Translations under genes and position numbers: made by a program
Notes under the pieces: model-generated
The model's input: only the letters and a program-made list of their open reading frames with translations
Told to the model about the DNA's origin: nothing
The model's database searches: none
From: Oscarella lobularis
Lineage: Eukaryota > Porifera > Homoscleromorpha > Homosclerophorida > Oscarellidae
Direction of reading: 5' to 3'
Length of the DNA: 64,000 nucleotides
NCBI RefSeq assembly: GCF_947507565.1
Contig: NC_089181.1
Span: 2,675,614-2,739,613 of the forward strand
In this document: positions 33,800 to 44,640 of the stretch, piece by piece
Position numbering within the stretch: position 1 is the stretch's first letter
Layout of the letters: each line of letters begins with the position of its first letter

Positions 33800-36700
33800 A
33801 TGAGGTGGCAGTCCTACGTTGTCTTGACACTTCTCGCCTGCAGCCAAGGTATGAATACGAGCTGACCGCGGACTGCACTCTCCTCGCTTTTGTCTGTGTC
33901 TCGAAAGTACTGTACAATGTGTTCGATGGGTGTGGTCCCCGCAAACGTTTTTCTATTTTACAGCAGGAAATGGATTTTTATTTGACAACTTTGGCGGCGG
34001 CGGCGGATTCGACTTCGGCGATCTAACCTCGAACATTGGAGACTGTACGCTGCAACCCTTGACTCGTGGAATGTTGACATCACACGTCTATTTTTAGTCG
34101 TCGACAATCTCGATCTTTCGATGGTGACCAAAACGTGCGTGGGCGCGGCGCAGAAATCAAATGTATCAATTCGCTTAATTTTTGTGTTCTGCGACAGCGT
34201 GCAAAAACATCTATCGAATCTGAACAAGAACGTGCAAAAAGCCTTCTCCAGTGCAGCGGATCTAATCAAACTCTCTTCATCCGATCTCTTGTCAATACCG
34301 ACAGACGTTTTCGGAAGTCTTTCGGTGGGAAAGTCTTGTGGATGTGTCGATGTTCGTTTGTGACCGACGGTCTCTTTAGTCTTCGTTGCTTAGCAATTTC
34401 AATTCGTCGACGGTGAAAATTTTGGCGAAAAAGTTTACGACGGCTAGCACGTCGGTCGTGACGCACTTCTTTTCGAATATTCCTTCGCAGTCGTTCATCT
34501 CTAGTTTGAGCAGTCTTCAGGTTTGTGATATATTGATATTGGGGATTCTATTTAGAAAAAAAATTAATCTTTTGCGCAGAACTTGAACTTTCAACGAAGT
34601 CAGTTGAATGGAATTGCGAAGGCGTACAAGAAAGCGGTTGGCGACGTGTCGACGTGGACGAAAAAAGCGTTTAGCGATTTGGGAAAATTCGCCAAAGGTC
34701 TCACCTCGACCGACCTGGGAAAAATTGCGAAAAACATCTTCGACGACGTGTAAGGAAAAAAAAAGAACGTACATCAACTTTATTCAATTGCATCTTTTAT
34801 TTGTTTCACTTTCTAGTCTCGACGACTTGCCTCTTGACAGTTTCTCGTGGAGTCAGGCCCAGGGAATGTTTAAAAGTGCCAAAAACGCGTGGGGGGATTT
34901 CTCGTCGTGGACGGCAGATCAACTCAAGAAATTGAAAAACGTCGCCGCGAATCTGCCCTCGTCGAACATCCTAAAATTGTCTTCGAGTGCGGTAAGCAAT
35001 TGGGACGTCGATTTTTCGTAGGCGAGGAAACGGTAACCCGTTGCTTGGCTCCCTAAAGATTTCTGGAGTTGTCAGCGATTGGAATAGCCGAATCGGCTGG
35101 TCTCGACTTCAAAAGGGAGCTATTGCCGAGAAACTGAAGAGCAGTTGGGGTGGCTTCTCTTCGTGGAGTGCAGACTACTTGAAAAAGTGACTACTTTATC
35201 TAATGTTTATCGTATTCCATGTCTTTTTTAGGGCTGCGAATCTTCTCGATGGCCTAAACGTTCAGGACTTCAGTCAACTTAATTTCAGTTCGCTGATCTC
35301 GTCTTCCGCTCTCGCCGACGTCGCCGCCAATCCGTGGCTCAACTCGAAGCAACTTGGCGTTCTCGTGTCGAAACTGAAGATGAGCTGGGGTCCAATTCAG
35401 CGCTGGACAGCGCAGCAAATCCGCAAAGCTGGACGCTCTCTCAAAGTCCTCTTGCCGAAAGATTTACTCATGCTAAACGTCTCTGCCATTGTGGATCAAT
35501 TCAACAGTTTGGCCAATGATTGCGGTTTTAGTTTCTCGCAGGTTCGATCGATATACGTATATGCATATAGTTTGAATTTTCCTGATTCGCGTTCCTTAGA
35601 CCAACGTTTTGTTGACTCGTTTCCTTGACGCCGCTCGATCCGGAGATGTCTCGTTGCCCTTAGGACAAGTCTGTGTTTTTTTTTCTTGACGTCTCTCCCA
35701 CTTTCTACGGTTCTCTTCTCGCGTCCAGATGTCTGCTTGGACTGGTCAGAGTTTGGATAAGCTGAGCTGTCTTGCGCGCGGTTTCGTTTGCGGCGAATTT
35801 CGCAATTTGAAAGACGGCGTCGTTCGATCCGCGTCGAAGGTCATCAGCAATTCCGATTGGTCTCTTCCCCAATTGCGGCTGCTTGTGAAAAAGGTGCGTG
35901 ACAACTTACTGGTATTCAACCTCGAGAAAAGCCGCCACGTTCGTTGCCTTTAGTTTGGCCAAGTGGACGACTTGAGCGACTTGAAGGGCTTGGTTGGGGG
36001 CATTTCTCGCGATGCGATACGCAGCCTCGGCTGGAGCAAGACAAACGTGACGAAACTTGTTCCGGGCGCTTTGAAACAATTTGGCAACGCTCAGGTATCT
36101 AAAAAGAGTCTTAGTACTCTTCTCACAGAGCGAATAATTCCTCGTACTTTCTCTAGTTGATGGCGTTAGCAGAGGCGGGATTGAACTGGATTCAAGATGC
36201 CGGCGACAGCGGCAGCGATGACTTTTGGTCCGCAGACAAAATCAGGTAGACGCGCGGTGTCGACTCAACACTGCTGCCTTATCACTCGTTTTGCATGCAT
36301 AGGACATACGGTGACGTGCTCAGAGGCTTCTCCCGCGAAGACATGGCAAGCAATGTTCCGCAAGAATTTTTCACCGACTTCGTCAATGCTCTATCGGAGA
36401 TTTCCGACGTGACCGAACGCCAGGCATAAGCAGACAAAAAAACAGAGTCAATGATCGGGAATATTTATTGCACGTAGGTAAAGACAGCTATCGATGGATT
36501 CAAAGCCTATCACAACATCACCAAGTCGTCCGATCTGAGCAAATTGACAGCGATTGATATAGCCGAAATTGGACCAATTTCTATCAGTCTTGAGTACGTC
36601 AACGTCACAAAATAGCGTGGTTTCTTTTCTATCTGATTTTAGCGTGGACGAGCTGAAGGCTTTGACTCCGGAAGCTTGCCAGGAAGTTCTCGTACAAATT

Positions 36701-38618
36701 GGCCAAGCCGGCGACAACTTTCACAAGTGGGCAAGCGAGACGAAGCTGATCTCGGTCGCAAAATGGGCAATTCAATGTTTGGTAGAATGACGACGATAAT
36801 TGGCGAATAAAACATTTATATGTTTTGCCATTCTGTTTTTTTGCAGAAAGCCGTCGATTCGTCAAGTCAGTCCGTTCTATCGAGTGATCACGTCGCTTTG
36901 CTGGGCCATTTAATTGAATTCTTGGACGACGATACCTTGAATTCGATCGACCGAGATGCCGTCAAAGACTCGTTTCCCGAATGGGGAAGTTTCAGCGACG
37001 CGGACGAGCACGCCGTGGAGAAATTCGCTCTCCTGGTCAAGAAGCATCTGACGTGCGAATTTTTTTCATTGCCTTCACTCCAAGAGTCTAAGAGATGTTC
37101 GTTGTATTTAGGTTGGACTCCCTGACGGTTCAAGACGTCGTTCGTCTCGGAAACATCATCAAAGGCTTCGCTTTGTCTGATCTGGCCAATATACCGGACG
37201 TAGGACGAGAAGACTTTGTTCTTAGAATTGTCGACCGTTTTTTTTTCTGAAGGAAGCAATCGCTAATGCCGTGAGCGAAATTGGAGAAATCCTTTCGCTT
37301 GACGGCGAACGCGCCGAGGCACTGATTGCGAAAATAAAGAAAGTGTGGGGATCTGGTAAGTTTCTTTTCAAGAGGGAGAGTCTGTCTTCTGATGCTGATA
37401 AGACTCTATTTATAATAGACATTTCAAAGTGGTCGGCGAGTCAACTGAAGAATCTCGGTCGTCTGTTCGTGGGTCTCACGAGTGACGAGATCGAGTCGAT
37501 TGCCGAGGACGCGTTCGATGACGTCGTCGATCTTCTCGGCGAACTCGACCTTTCGAGGGATCAATTGCAGGCGGGAATTAATCTCGCGAAAAAGGTTATT
37601 GTCTTCGTCATCGTCGATGTCTTCGTGATATGCATTTTCAGGTTTGGGGCGACCTCAAAGCGGCTGCGCCGCAGAATCTCAAACGCTTGGGCAATCTGCT
37701 CACGTCGCTCTCGGCTGACGACGTTGCCGACGTAATCAACAAGACGCTCTCCTGCGACGACTCGCTCTACAGTCTCAGCCAAATCAAGTCTTGGACGTCT
37801 GATCAGGTCAGTGCTATACGTCGTAGAGGAGAGAGGGTGCCAGCTAATTCATCTCGCCAGGCGGACAAAGTCGTTCAAAAGGCGAAGATGCAATTCGGAT
37901 CGCCTTCGTCTTGGTCCGGAGACTTTCTTAACAATTTGGGCAGTTTCGCTAAGAGCCTGTCTGTCAGCGATTTGAGCCAAGAACTCTCGTCGTCGGCCCT
38001 CGAGTAAGTGGCCTATGTGTACTGTCGACCCGTTCTATTATCGTGTCTGTAGTGAAGGAGTGGGCTTGCTTGGGAGTCTCGACTTGTTGCCGGCGAAAAA
38101 GAAAGCGGTAGTTGATCGTCTGCTCTCAGGCGTTTCTGACATCCAAAGGTTGGAGCGTTCACGTATCAATGAACTGGGCGATCTTCTCGGTACGTTGAAT
38201 TTTGCGAGTTTTCGTTGTGATATTATTATGAGTTTGGGGGTGGTTAGGGGGCCTAAGGGAGTCAGGTGTGCAGTCATTGACCACTGATCAAATTGATGCC
38301 ATCGATGCCGATACTTTTCCTCGTCTGGACGACTTTGTGAAGGTACACTTATTAGTTTCGACAGTAGAAAAATGATGCTACGGAATGATTTTTGCGCAGT
38401 TCATGTCAGTCGACCAATTGAAGACTTTAGGAGCGGACCAGGCTCGTTCTGTTTCTGCGGCTCAGGTCAGCGGATTGAGTGCTGAGCAATGCGTTGCACT
38501 GAAGGAATCAGCTGGCGATTCTACTAATACCTGTTCTGTATCGCCAACTGGTGGGGCTGGAATCAACGTGGCTACATCCTTTGGCCTCGTTGCTCTAATG
38601 GCACCTCTCATTTTTTAA
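33800..38618 (+). CDS. Mesothelin/stereocilin-like repeat protein with GPI-type C-terminus
   Basis: Start at 33800 with a signal peptide (MRWQSYVVLTLLACSQA) and a Gly/Phe-rich linker. About a dozen exons then encode a repeating helical unit of roughly 90-100 residues. Repeat landmarks are Trp-Ser/Thr-x-x-Gln-Leu: 'SSWTADQLKKLKNVAANL', 'SSWSADYLKKAANLLDGL', 'QRWTAQQIRKAGRSLKVL', 'SAWTGQSLDKLSCLARGF', 'SKWSASQLKNLGRLFVGL'. The end has 'LSAEQCVALKE' and a hydrophobic tail (INVATSFGLVALMAPLIF) with no cytoplasmic residues, typical of GPI attachment. The layout resembles the mesothelin/stereocilin/otoancorin superfamily, extracellular superhelical proteins on apical surfaces. A role in adhesion is inferred. 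Individual exon joins are approximate. Confidence 0.65.
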
Positions 38619-38879
38619 GATGGGCCCAAGCATTGTTGCCCAAACCTCATTTGCGCTATGCTGCTGCTGCTTTCGTCTTTTCGCTGCTTCTTCTTATCCT
38701 ATGGCTGAGCAATTCAATTCCTCCGCCTTCTCTAGCTTCTGCTTCGGCTGTAAGTGTAGGCCTATCCGTCGTTGCCGTAGCAACATCCGAAACCTCTCAA
38801 TTACAGTTATTACGGTAAATTGGTGACGAGAATGGGCGAATGAGATCAGCTAGCGTACGTTGGGGTTCACACGCGAACT
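38619..38879. other. Intergenic, 260 bp
   Basis: Space between the convergent mesothelin-like gene and the unrecognised minus-strand gene at 38880. No coding signal, RNA gene or repeat recognised. Confidence 0.5.
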
Positions 38880-39543
38880 TTAGCCATCGAAATACTTTCG
38901 TTTCGGGACTTTCTTGCCCTGATCAATCAGTCGCTGACAAATGTCCCGAATTGACTGTCAACTGGCGAGACGCTCGCTCTTTCTTTCTTTCTCGGCGGCA
39001 TTGCACTGGTGTAGACGTCGCCAACGTGGTCGAAATCAAAGCTCTGAGCGTGCTTTGCGAGATTGGGAAATAGAAAATCGCTTTCGCGATCGATTTCAGT
39101 CTCAGCGACGCGTCGAAAGAGAGCGTTTCCGCGCGCCTTTCTGCCGAGAGACGATATGGCGAGGAAAAGCTTCAGTGTGGCGTCGAATTCGTCCAAAGCT
39201 GCAGAAATTACATACTCGTCGATGCAATTCGAGCAATAGAAACGTACTAGACCAACAGGACGTCGAACATCGAAGAGCAAAGGTACGGGACTCTTTTGCG
39301 CGGGGAAGACGAAAAAAATACTGTAATCGCACGAAAAAAAAGCCAAATCGAGTGCGTACAGTACATACAAGCATGCACATACAGACAATTAGTTTCTAAC
39401 TGTAAAATCCTATCTCTTCGAGCGGCTTTTTGGCTCGAGTCTTCGTCCTGGCTTTGCGCGTGCAGAGAACCTAAAAAAGAAGAGACAAAATCTGTTCAAT
39501 CTGTCCGTGTACGTACCTTTTTGCAATGCGTTCGCATTGGCAT
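38880..39543 (-). CDS. Unrecognised small protein gene
   Basis: A tentative minus-strand gene. A start at 39541-39543 gives MPMRTHCKK followed by a GT donor. The next exon reads 'VLCTRKARTKTRAKKPLEEI', then a longer coding exon contains 'VRRPVGLVRFYCSNCIDEYV' and 'LDEFDATLKLFLAI'. A last exon, entered at an acceptor near 38955, reads 'SIRDICQRLIDQGKKVPKRK' and stops at 38880-38882. Exon edges between these blocks are uncertain, and one section (39070-39160) may be intron. Codon choice and residue mix look coding. I do not recognise the family and assign no function. Confidence 0.35.
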
Positions 39544-40961
39544 TATCCAGGCCACACCACGTGGAGGTTCGAACGCAGTTAGTGGCCCAAAAATGTTGAG
39601 AGCGAGACCTTGCTTCAACGGCCCGAAGACGACCGGTACGGCCTGGATCGAGAACGGCTCTCCCACACCGTCCCCCCGACCGCGTCGTACCGGGGCCTCA
39701 GAGAGGCCGTAGCCTTTCGGGTGGAATGATGGAATTTATACACAAGAACCGAGGCTACCGTCTCGGGAGAGGACTTACGAAGCGATTGCCGAGTCCACCG
39801 ATTGAGGGCCAGCGTTTATTGTCCTGGGGGTCGGGTCATCTTTCGGGTATAAGTTACTAATCCGAGTGAGGAAATACCACGAGACACTGGGCCCCCACAC
39901 GTTTCTTTGGCAGTAAGTGGCAAACCTTAGCCAGACGCCCGCTCGGCTTTAGCGCGGAGCGCCTGACTTCGCAACTCAAGCCGTCCACGACCCTTTTGAC
40001 CCCCAGTGCCGATCTTAGCGCCGCAAAGCGACGCCCATCCACTGTGCCTAGCAGTTTCAGTGAGGATCGACAGAAGACTAAACGCTTTGATGACCAACAA
40101 CCAGCTTTCCCAGCTCACGATCAGCCTCAAGGGTTCAGCCCGTTGGCATCCCCCACCCTTTAGCAAGACTGAAGATTGAGCGTGCTCCAGTCGCTTTTAT
40201 ACGGAAGATGATGTAATCATTATGCAACATCCGCTGGTGACCTCACTGTGATCAATTCACCAAGGCAACGATACGCTGATTTGCTTTTGAAATTCGCGCT
40301 AGTTTTTCATGTGCTCTTTGCGTGTCCGAATTCTTCGTTTAGGCGCTAAAAACATGGCGGCTCCTCGTGTTCGAGCGACCACGTGTATCTTTTTTTTCAT
40401 TTGGATAATGATTTTCACGGTTAGACGCTCTTCGTAGGGTCGGCTGTTTCGCGCGCGAGTAAAATTCCCGGGTTCAAATCTCAAATGGCCATAGGTCCTA
40501 CTGCATGTATCGATTATATATGCCTTCGCGAGCCGTCTCGGGACGATTTAGTTGATCGAAGACGTCGTTTCGGGGGAAACGAGCGAGCATCGCGACTAGA
40601 TTTCGTCCTCGCCACTCGAAACGACATCGCGAACACGAAGGAACTGCGGAAGAAGGACGGACGGGAGTATAAACACGAACGGAGGGCATCGTAGACGTCA
40701 CGATCCGAGGAAAAGAGACTAAGGTCTTCGAGAGCCCATCGCCAGTAGGAATTGCTCTCGAAACGACACAAAACGAAACGAACGATCGAGTCTTACACTA
40801 AAAGTGCAGTAAAATTCTATTTATTACGTCGACGACTTTGTGAATTGTTTAGCCAATGCTACTTGGTGTCAAATCATGACATCATTGGTGGAGAAAAAAC
40901 GTACAGAAGATTGGCGGCCTAAAACTACTTTTGTATAACGCGCGCGCGCGTCGATGCCAAG
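39544..40961. other. Gene-poor stretch, partly GC-rich
   Basis: About 1.4 kb with no supported gene. The part 39545-40170 is more GC-rich than its surroundings, with a TATA-like GTATAAAT on the minus strand at about 39733-39740 that could serve the gene at 38880-39543. Open frames there (for example minus-strand 'ALNIFGPLTAFEPPRG') are long but match nothing I know. 40200-40960 shows nothing beyond the presumed promoter of the DUF445 gene. Confidence 0.4.
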
Positions 40962-42045
40962 ATGTCCGCCCATTTGAGACGACAAAAGAGCGAGCAGCTG
41001 CAGGTAGCGACTTTTTTCCAAGACCAAACCTTCGTCGTGTCGTCTCTTTGCAGGAAAGCCTCTTGGAAATCGGCACCGAATGGTACGCGCCGAAACGAAA
41101 AGGCTGCGGATTGCGCTGCAAGGACTGCCTTTCGGCATTTTTCACGAAAGGAAACGTTTGCCTGATGGCGTCGTTTTTCATCGGCCTGACAGGAATTCTC
41201 GTGCGAGTTTTTGCAGTGCCGCAAAATTGCGACGACGACACTGATACGTCACTACGACCGGGAAACGACACCTGTAGCAAAGCGGTCATCGAGATAGCGC
41301 GATATTTCATCGCTTTCGGACTATTCGGATTTGCAGGCGGCTTCACTAATTGGCTTGCAATTATGATGATATTTTATCGGATTCCTCTCGTTTATGGGAG
41401 TGGGTAAGAAGGCAAAGGAACCTAGAAAATCATATTATAGATTAATTTTTTAGGATTATTCCTAATCAACATAGAAAAATAAGCGAATCTGTTAAAGCCG
41501 TGATAACGAATACCTTTTTCAACGAGACGTTTTTGAGTACGTTCACGGGGCAGAAAATAAGTCACTGGGTGACGACGCACGAAACTGGAAAACGCTTGGA
41601 AACAATTCTCCAGTCACCGGACGTCGATCACGTACTAAACGCAAAGCTCGATCAACTCTACAGTGACAATGCCGGAGAAGTACTGAAGGCAATTGGACTA
41701 GAGAAAGAAAAATTGAAGCCCATGGTGCAACCGTTTCTTCTCGGTCTCAGTGCCGATATAACACCAGCTCTAGGAAGAAAACTAGCTGGAACGAAGGTCA
41801 GTACGACTCTGTTCAGACTCATTAGCACTTTTTTCTTTAAAAAGGGCTCGGCTGTTCAGTGGCTCAAGCGAGAGGTGGACAATTACATGACGTCGCGAGC
41901 AAGGGAACTGACAAAGGAGACAGTGACCGATTTATTGAAACAGGTTATAGGAAAACACTTGGGTTGGATAGTCGTTTGGGGAACGGTGTTGGGCGGGCTG
42001 ATTGGCATCCTGTCCCAGGCCGTTCACATATCACCCCAATACTAA
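40962..42045 (+). CDS. DUF445-family membrane protein
   Basis: Exons 40962-41003, 41054-41403 and 41454-42045. A Cys-rich start ('GCGLRCKDCLSAFF') is followed by a first membrane helix and 'FGLFGFAGGFTNWLAIMMIF', then 'GSGIIPNQHRKISESV', the hallmark of the DUF445/YheB family (a helix ending T-N-x-L-A-I-x-M-x-F, then G-x-I-P). A long helical middle and a final membrane helix (WIVVWGTVLGGLIGIL) complete it. The family is well known in bacteria and of unknown function. 41797-41844 (48 nt, GT...AG, pyrimidine-rich, stop-free and in frame) is probably a fourth intron or an optional one. The stop overlaps that of the minus-strand neighbour. Confidence 0.75.
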
Positions 42046-43141
42046 TCGTTCTCTGAAAACAAATCGTCGTCTTTGCTGCTTTGAACTGACTCGTCGCTGA
42101 AAAATTCCAGCGAGACGTCGTGGTCTTCTTCTTTTTCTTTGGCATTTTCTCTTCCAGTTTCATCGTCCGTATACCAGTCGAGATCATCTGATGATAACCA
42201 GTCATCAGACGACCAACTGAAATCGTCGGCCGTTATAGCGGCGGTCTGGTTAGGTCTTTTATATGAATCGGTGCTCGCTTCGCTGTTTGTCTCCCACAGA
42301 CCCGGAAAATCGGAATCGTCGTCGTCGCTCCAGGAAAGGAAATCGTCCGTATCCGGAACTAGAAATTCGTCTGTTGTTGAATGTCGCGGCGTCTCGTCCG
42401 TTCGACGGGGCGAGGACTTCTGAAAGCGGCGTATTCTTTCGCCAAGCCAAGTGTTCACATCGTCGACTCCGCGCAACTAAAACAAATACAGGCAATCGTG
42501 GTAGTACTGTACGACTGAATGACTGCCTACCTGCATCTTCTGCAAGCACCTCTGTTGAAATAGCGCGTTTGTTGAACGAGCAACGATGCTTGAGAGACTG
42601 GATGCAATGTGAGCCGACGTTCTGGCACCGAGTGGTTCGTTCTGTGAGAAAGAACAAGGGTGAGTTTGCACTCTTTTTATTCAACCGTTATCACCACTCA
42701 ACGTGTTTTTGTCGTATTCTTTCGAGCAGCTCGGAAGAGACGTCGTGGAAAATTGGCTTGGGTAGCTGATGGAACAACGCGTCAAGGTGAACATTGAGCC
42801 AAGCAAGTAAGTCTAAACTTCAATTAGTATACGATTTCACTCTCGTGTCTCTATCGAACCGTGGTCATTTATTCTTGAACCTGGATTCTGACTGAGGAAG
42901 ATTAGAAAGGCGATGCCTTGAAATCTTCTCCACTTTGATCGGATTGCTCTCAGTTCACGTAGACTCCAAGCTGGCGGAGGAGAGAATTGAAAATTGAATT
43001 GGGAGGAAAAAGCGACTCACGTTCAGTAGGACAGCTAATTTGATTTCCCGTTTGAAGCCCGTGTTTTTTCCAGTCTGCTAATTGGCCAGCTGGCACGTTG
43101 AACTGCCGAAGTGGCACATTTCCCGGACCAAAAGCAGCCAT
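42042..43141 (-). CDS. Unrecognised protein with acidic Asp/Ser/Trp-rich C-terminus
   Basis: Start at 43139-43141 (MAAFGPGNVPLRQFNVPAG). Joining by eye gives exon 1 to 'ISCPTE', then 'LLAWLNVHLDALFHQLPKPI' (about 42709-42812), 'NEPLGARTSAHIASSL' (about 42531-42650), and a last exon 42042-42480 with 'RGVDDVNTWLGERIRRFQ' and a long acidic tail with repeated Asp-Trp and Ser-Asp pairs (SSDDWLSSDDLDWYTDDE). Helical globular N-terminus plus disordered acidic tail; no family recognised. It follows the gene at 43185 by 43 bp on the same strand. Its TAG stop (42042-42044) overlaps the TAA of the DUF445 gene. Confidence 0.6.
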
Positions 43142-43184
43142 CTCGATTAATTAAAAAATACCATTGAATAAGTGATTTTTTCTT

Positions 43185-44023
43185 TTATCTTACGCAGAGA
43201 AAAGAACGCGATCGCGTGTGACGAGAAGACAGTCTTCTTTGGACAGGCATCAGCAACGCGGCCGTGAAGACGTTTACGTCAATCAGCGTATCACTACTGA
43301 AGCGGATTTTCGATAAAGTGAAGGCATCGCTGAGAACAGATTTGAGACCGCGTGAATGACTAGAGATTTTTCATCGATTGTCATTGTATTATTGGAATCG
43401 TTGGCTCACCTTTTTTGAGAAAAACTGCCAATATTTGTCGCCGACAATTGCCCGTCGTTGAGTGGAAGTGGTAGAACCCAAATGGTCGCGTCAGCAGCTT
43501 TGATAGTAACCCATTCGTCTCCCATCTTCAAGTCAATGCGTACCTAATGAGTACACACGCGTCGAATGGAAAGGAGACTCTCTGTTCGATTGTGCTTTAC
43601 ACTTGGAAAGACTATGTTCAAGAGCTCGGCGTAGGATCGAAGTACGCGGAAAAAACGTATCAGATCTCCCTCTGTCATCAAAGTCGTTTGATCAAAGCGG
43701 AGTCCTGACGGTATATATCATACCATTTCTACGTATCTGAAAATCAATAACGACTTGATTGACGTCTCTCCAGCCGTCATTTCCTCTCGGGATTTCCTCT
43801 CCGCGGGACCGCAAATGGTATGACACTAAGAGCTGGCTCGTCGAATTTTTCTTGCTAATTATTGGGTTCATTTTCAGAGCCTCTGACGTTCCTGCAGCAT
43901 AATATGAAAATCAAGAAAAAATGAATCGTTCTTCTAATTACGCCTGACGACGTCCCGCAAATTCATTGTCTCTAAATTGGATCCGACAACGCTGAGTCTC
44001 ACTGAGCAATAGACATTTGTCAT
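43185..44023 (-). CDS. Unrecognised ~220-aa protein
   Basis: Start at 44021-44023 (MTNVYCSVRLSVVGSNLET). Coding blocks in order: 'SQLLVSYHLRSRGEEIPRG', 'LRFDQTTLMTEGDLIRFFRV', 'VRIDLKMGDEWVTIKAADAT', and a last exon 'SRGLKSVLSDAFTLSKIRF' ending at 43185-43187. Intron 1 (43855-43943) needs a GC donor. The second and third blocks are separated by only 28 nt (43705-43732) that must be spliced or represent a frame change. No family recognised; likely a soluble alpha/beta protein. The next gene on the same strand starts 43 bp after it. Confidence 0.5.
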
Positions 44024-44245
44024 TAAAAAATATGCTACTTTGTAAGTAGGCGGGACCTCCGGTCGTTTCCTGGAGACGCGGTCGCTCAGTGACGTCAACG
44101 CGAATTTCACTGAATGAACATCGCGCTTTTTTAGCGTCAGCCGACTCCTGATTGGCTAAAACGAGCCATTGGAGAATCTGCGCGAGGATACGTATTTTTA
44201 AACGCGTGCTCGAAGCAAGAAACGTTTTCGCGTTCCTTGACGATA

Positions 44246-44523
44246 ATGTCTTCGGGCATCGATCAAGTGCGCATTAGTGAATGAATTCGTCTCAGTCATC
44301 TAACCGGAAGGAACAGCCGTTCATATAAAGAAAGCTCCCGGATTGTCTGGACCTCGTGACCGCTTTGGACCGACGACGCGCTGCAGCGCTTCTTCCCGAT
44401 CAATATGCGTTTGCCGACAAAAAAAAGCGCGTTACAGCTCGTCAAAGAATCTTGCAAAAACTGTCGCACGAACTGATTTCGACTTTTCGAAATTCTTCTG
44501 ATGATGTAAATATCAAGCTGTGA
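44246..44523 (+). CDS. Unrecognised 69-aa helical protein
   Basis: Tentative two-exon gene: 44246-44266 (MSSGIDQ) spliced to 44335-44523, which reads '[20 protein letters not shown]' and '[20 protein letters not shown]' before TGA. The exon join keeps the frame, and the 5' end is divergent from the gene at 43185-44023. The product would be a small, charged, mostly helical protein. No family recognised. Confidence 0.35.
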
Positions 44524-44640
44524 CGTCACTAGTCAACCAATCAACGCAAGGGAGAACACGGGAAAAGTCGCTAGGCATCGAAATCCGTCGCGTAGCCACC
44601 GTTTGGCCAACATCCATCGACCGATCGACTCCGAAGAGCC

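Noticed and set aside
40430-40490. tRNA-like T-loop sequence (gggttcaaatc)
   Set aside because: The bases either side cannot pair as a T-stem, and no acceptor or anticodon arm can be drawn around it.
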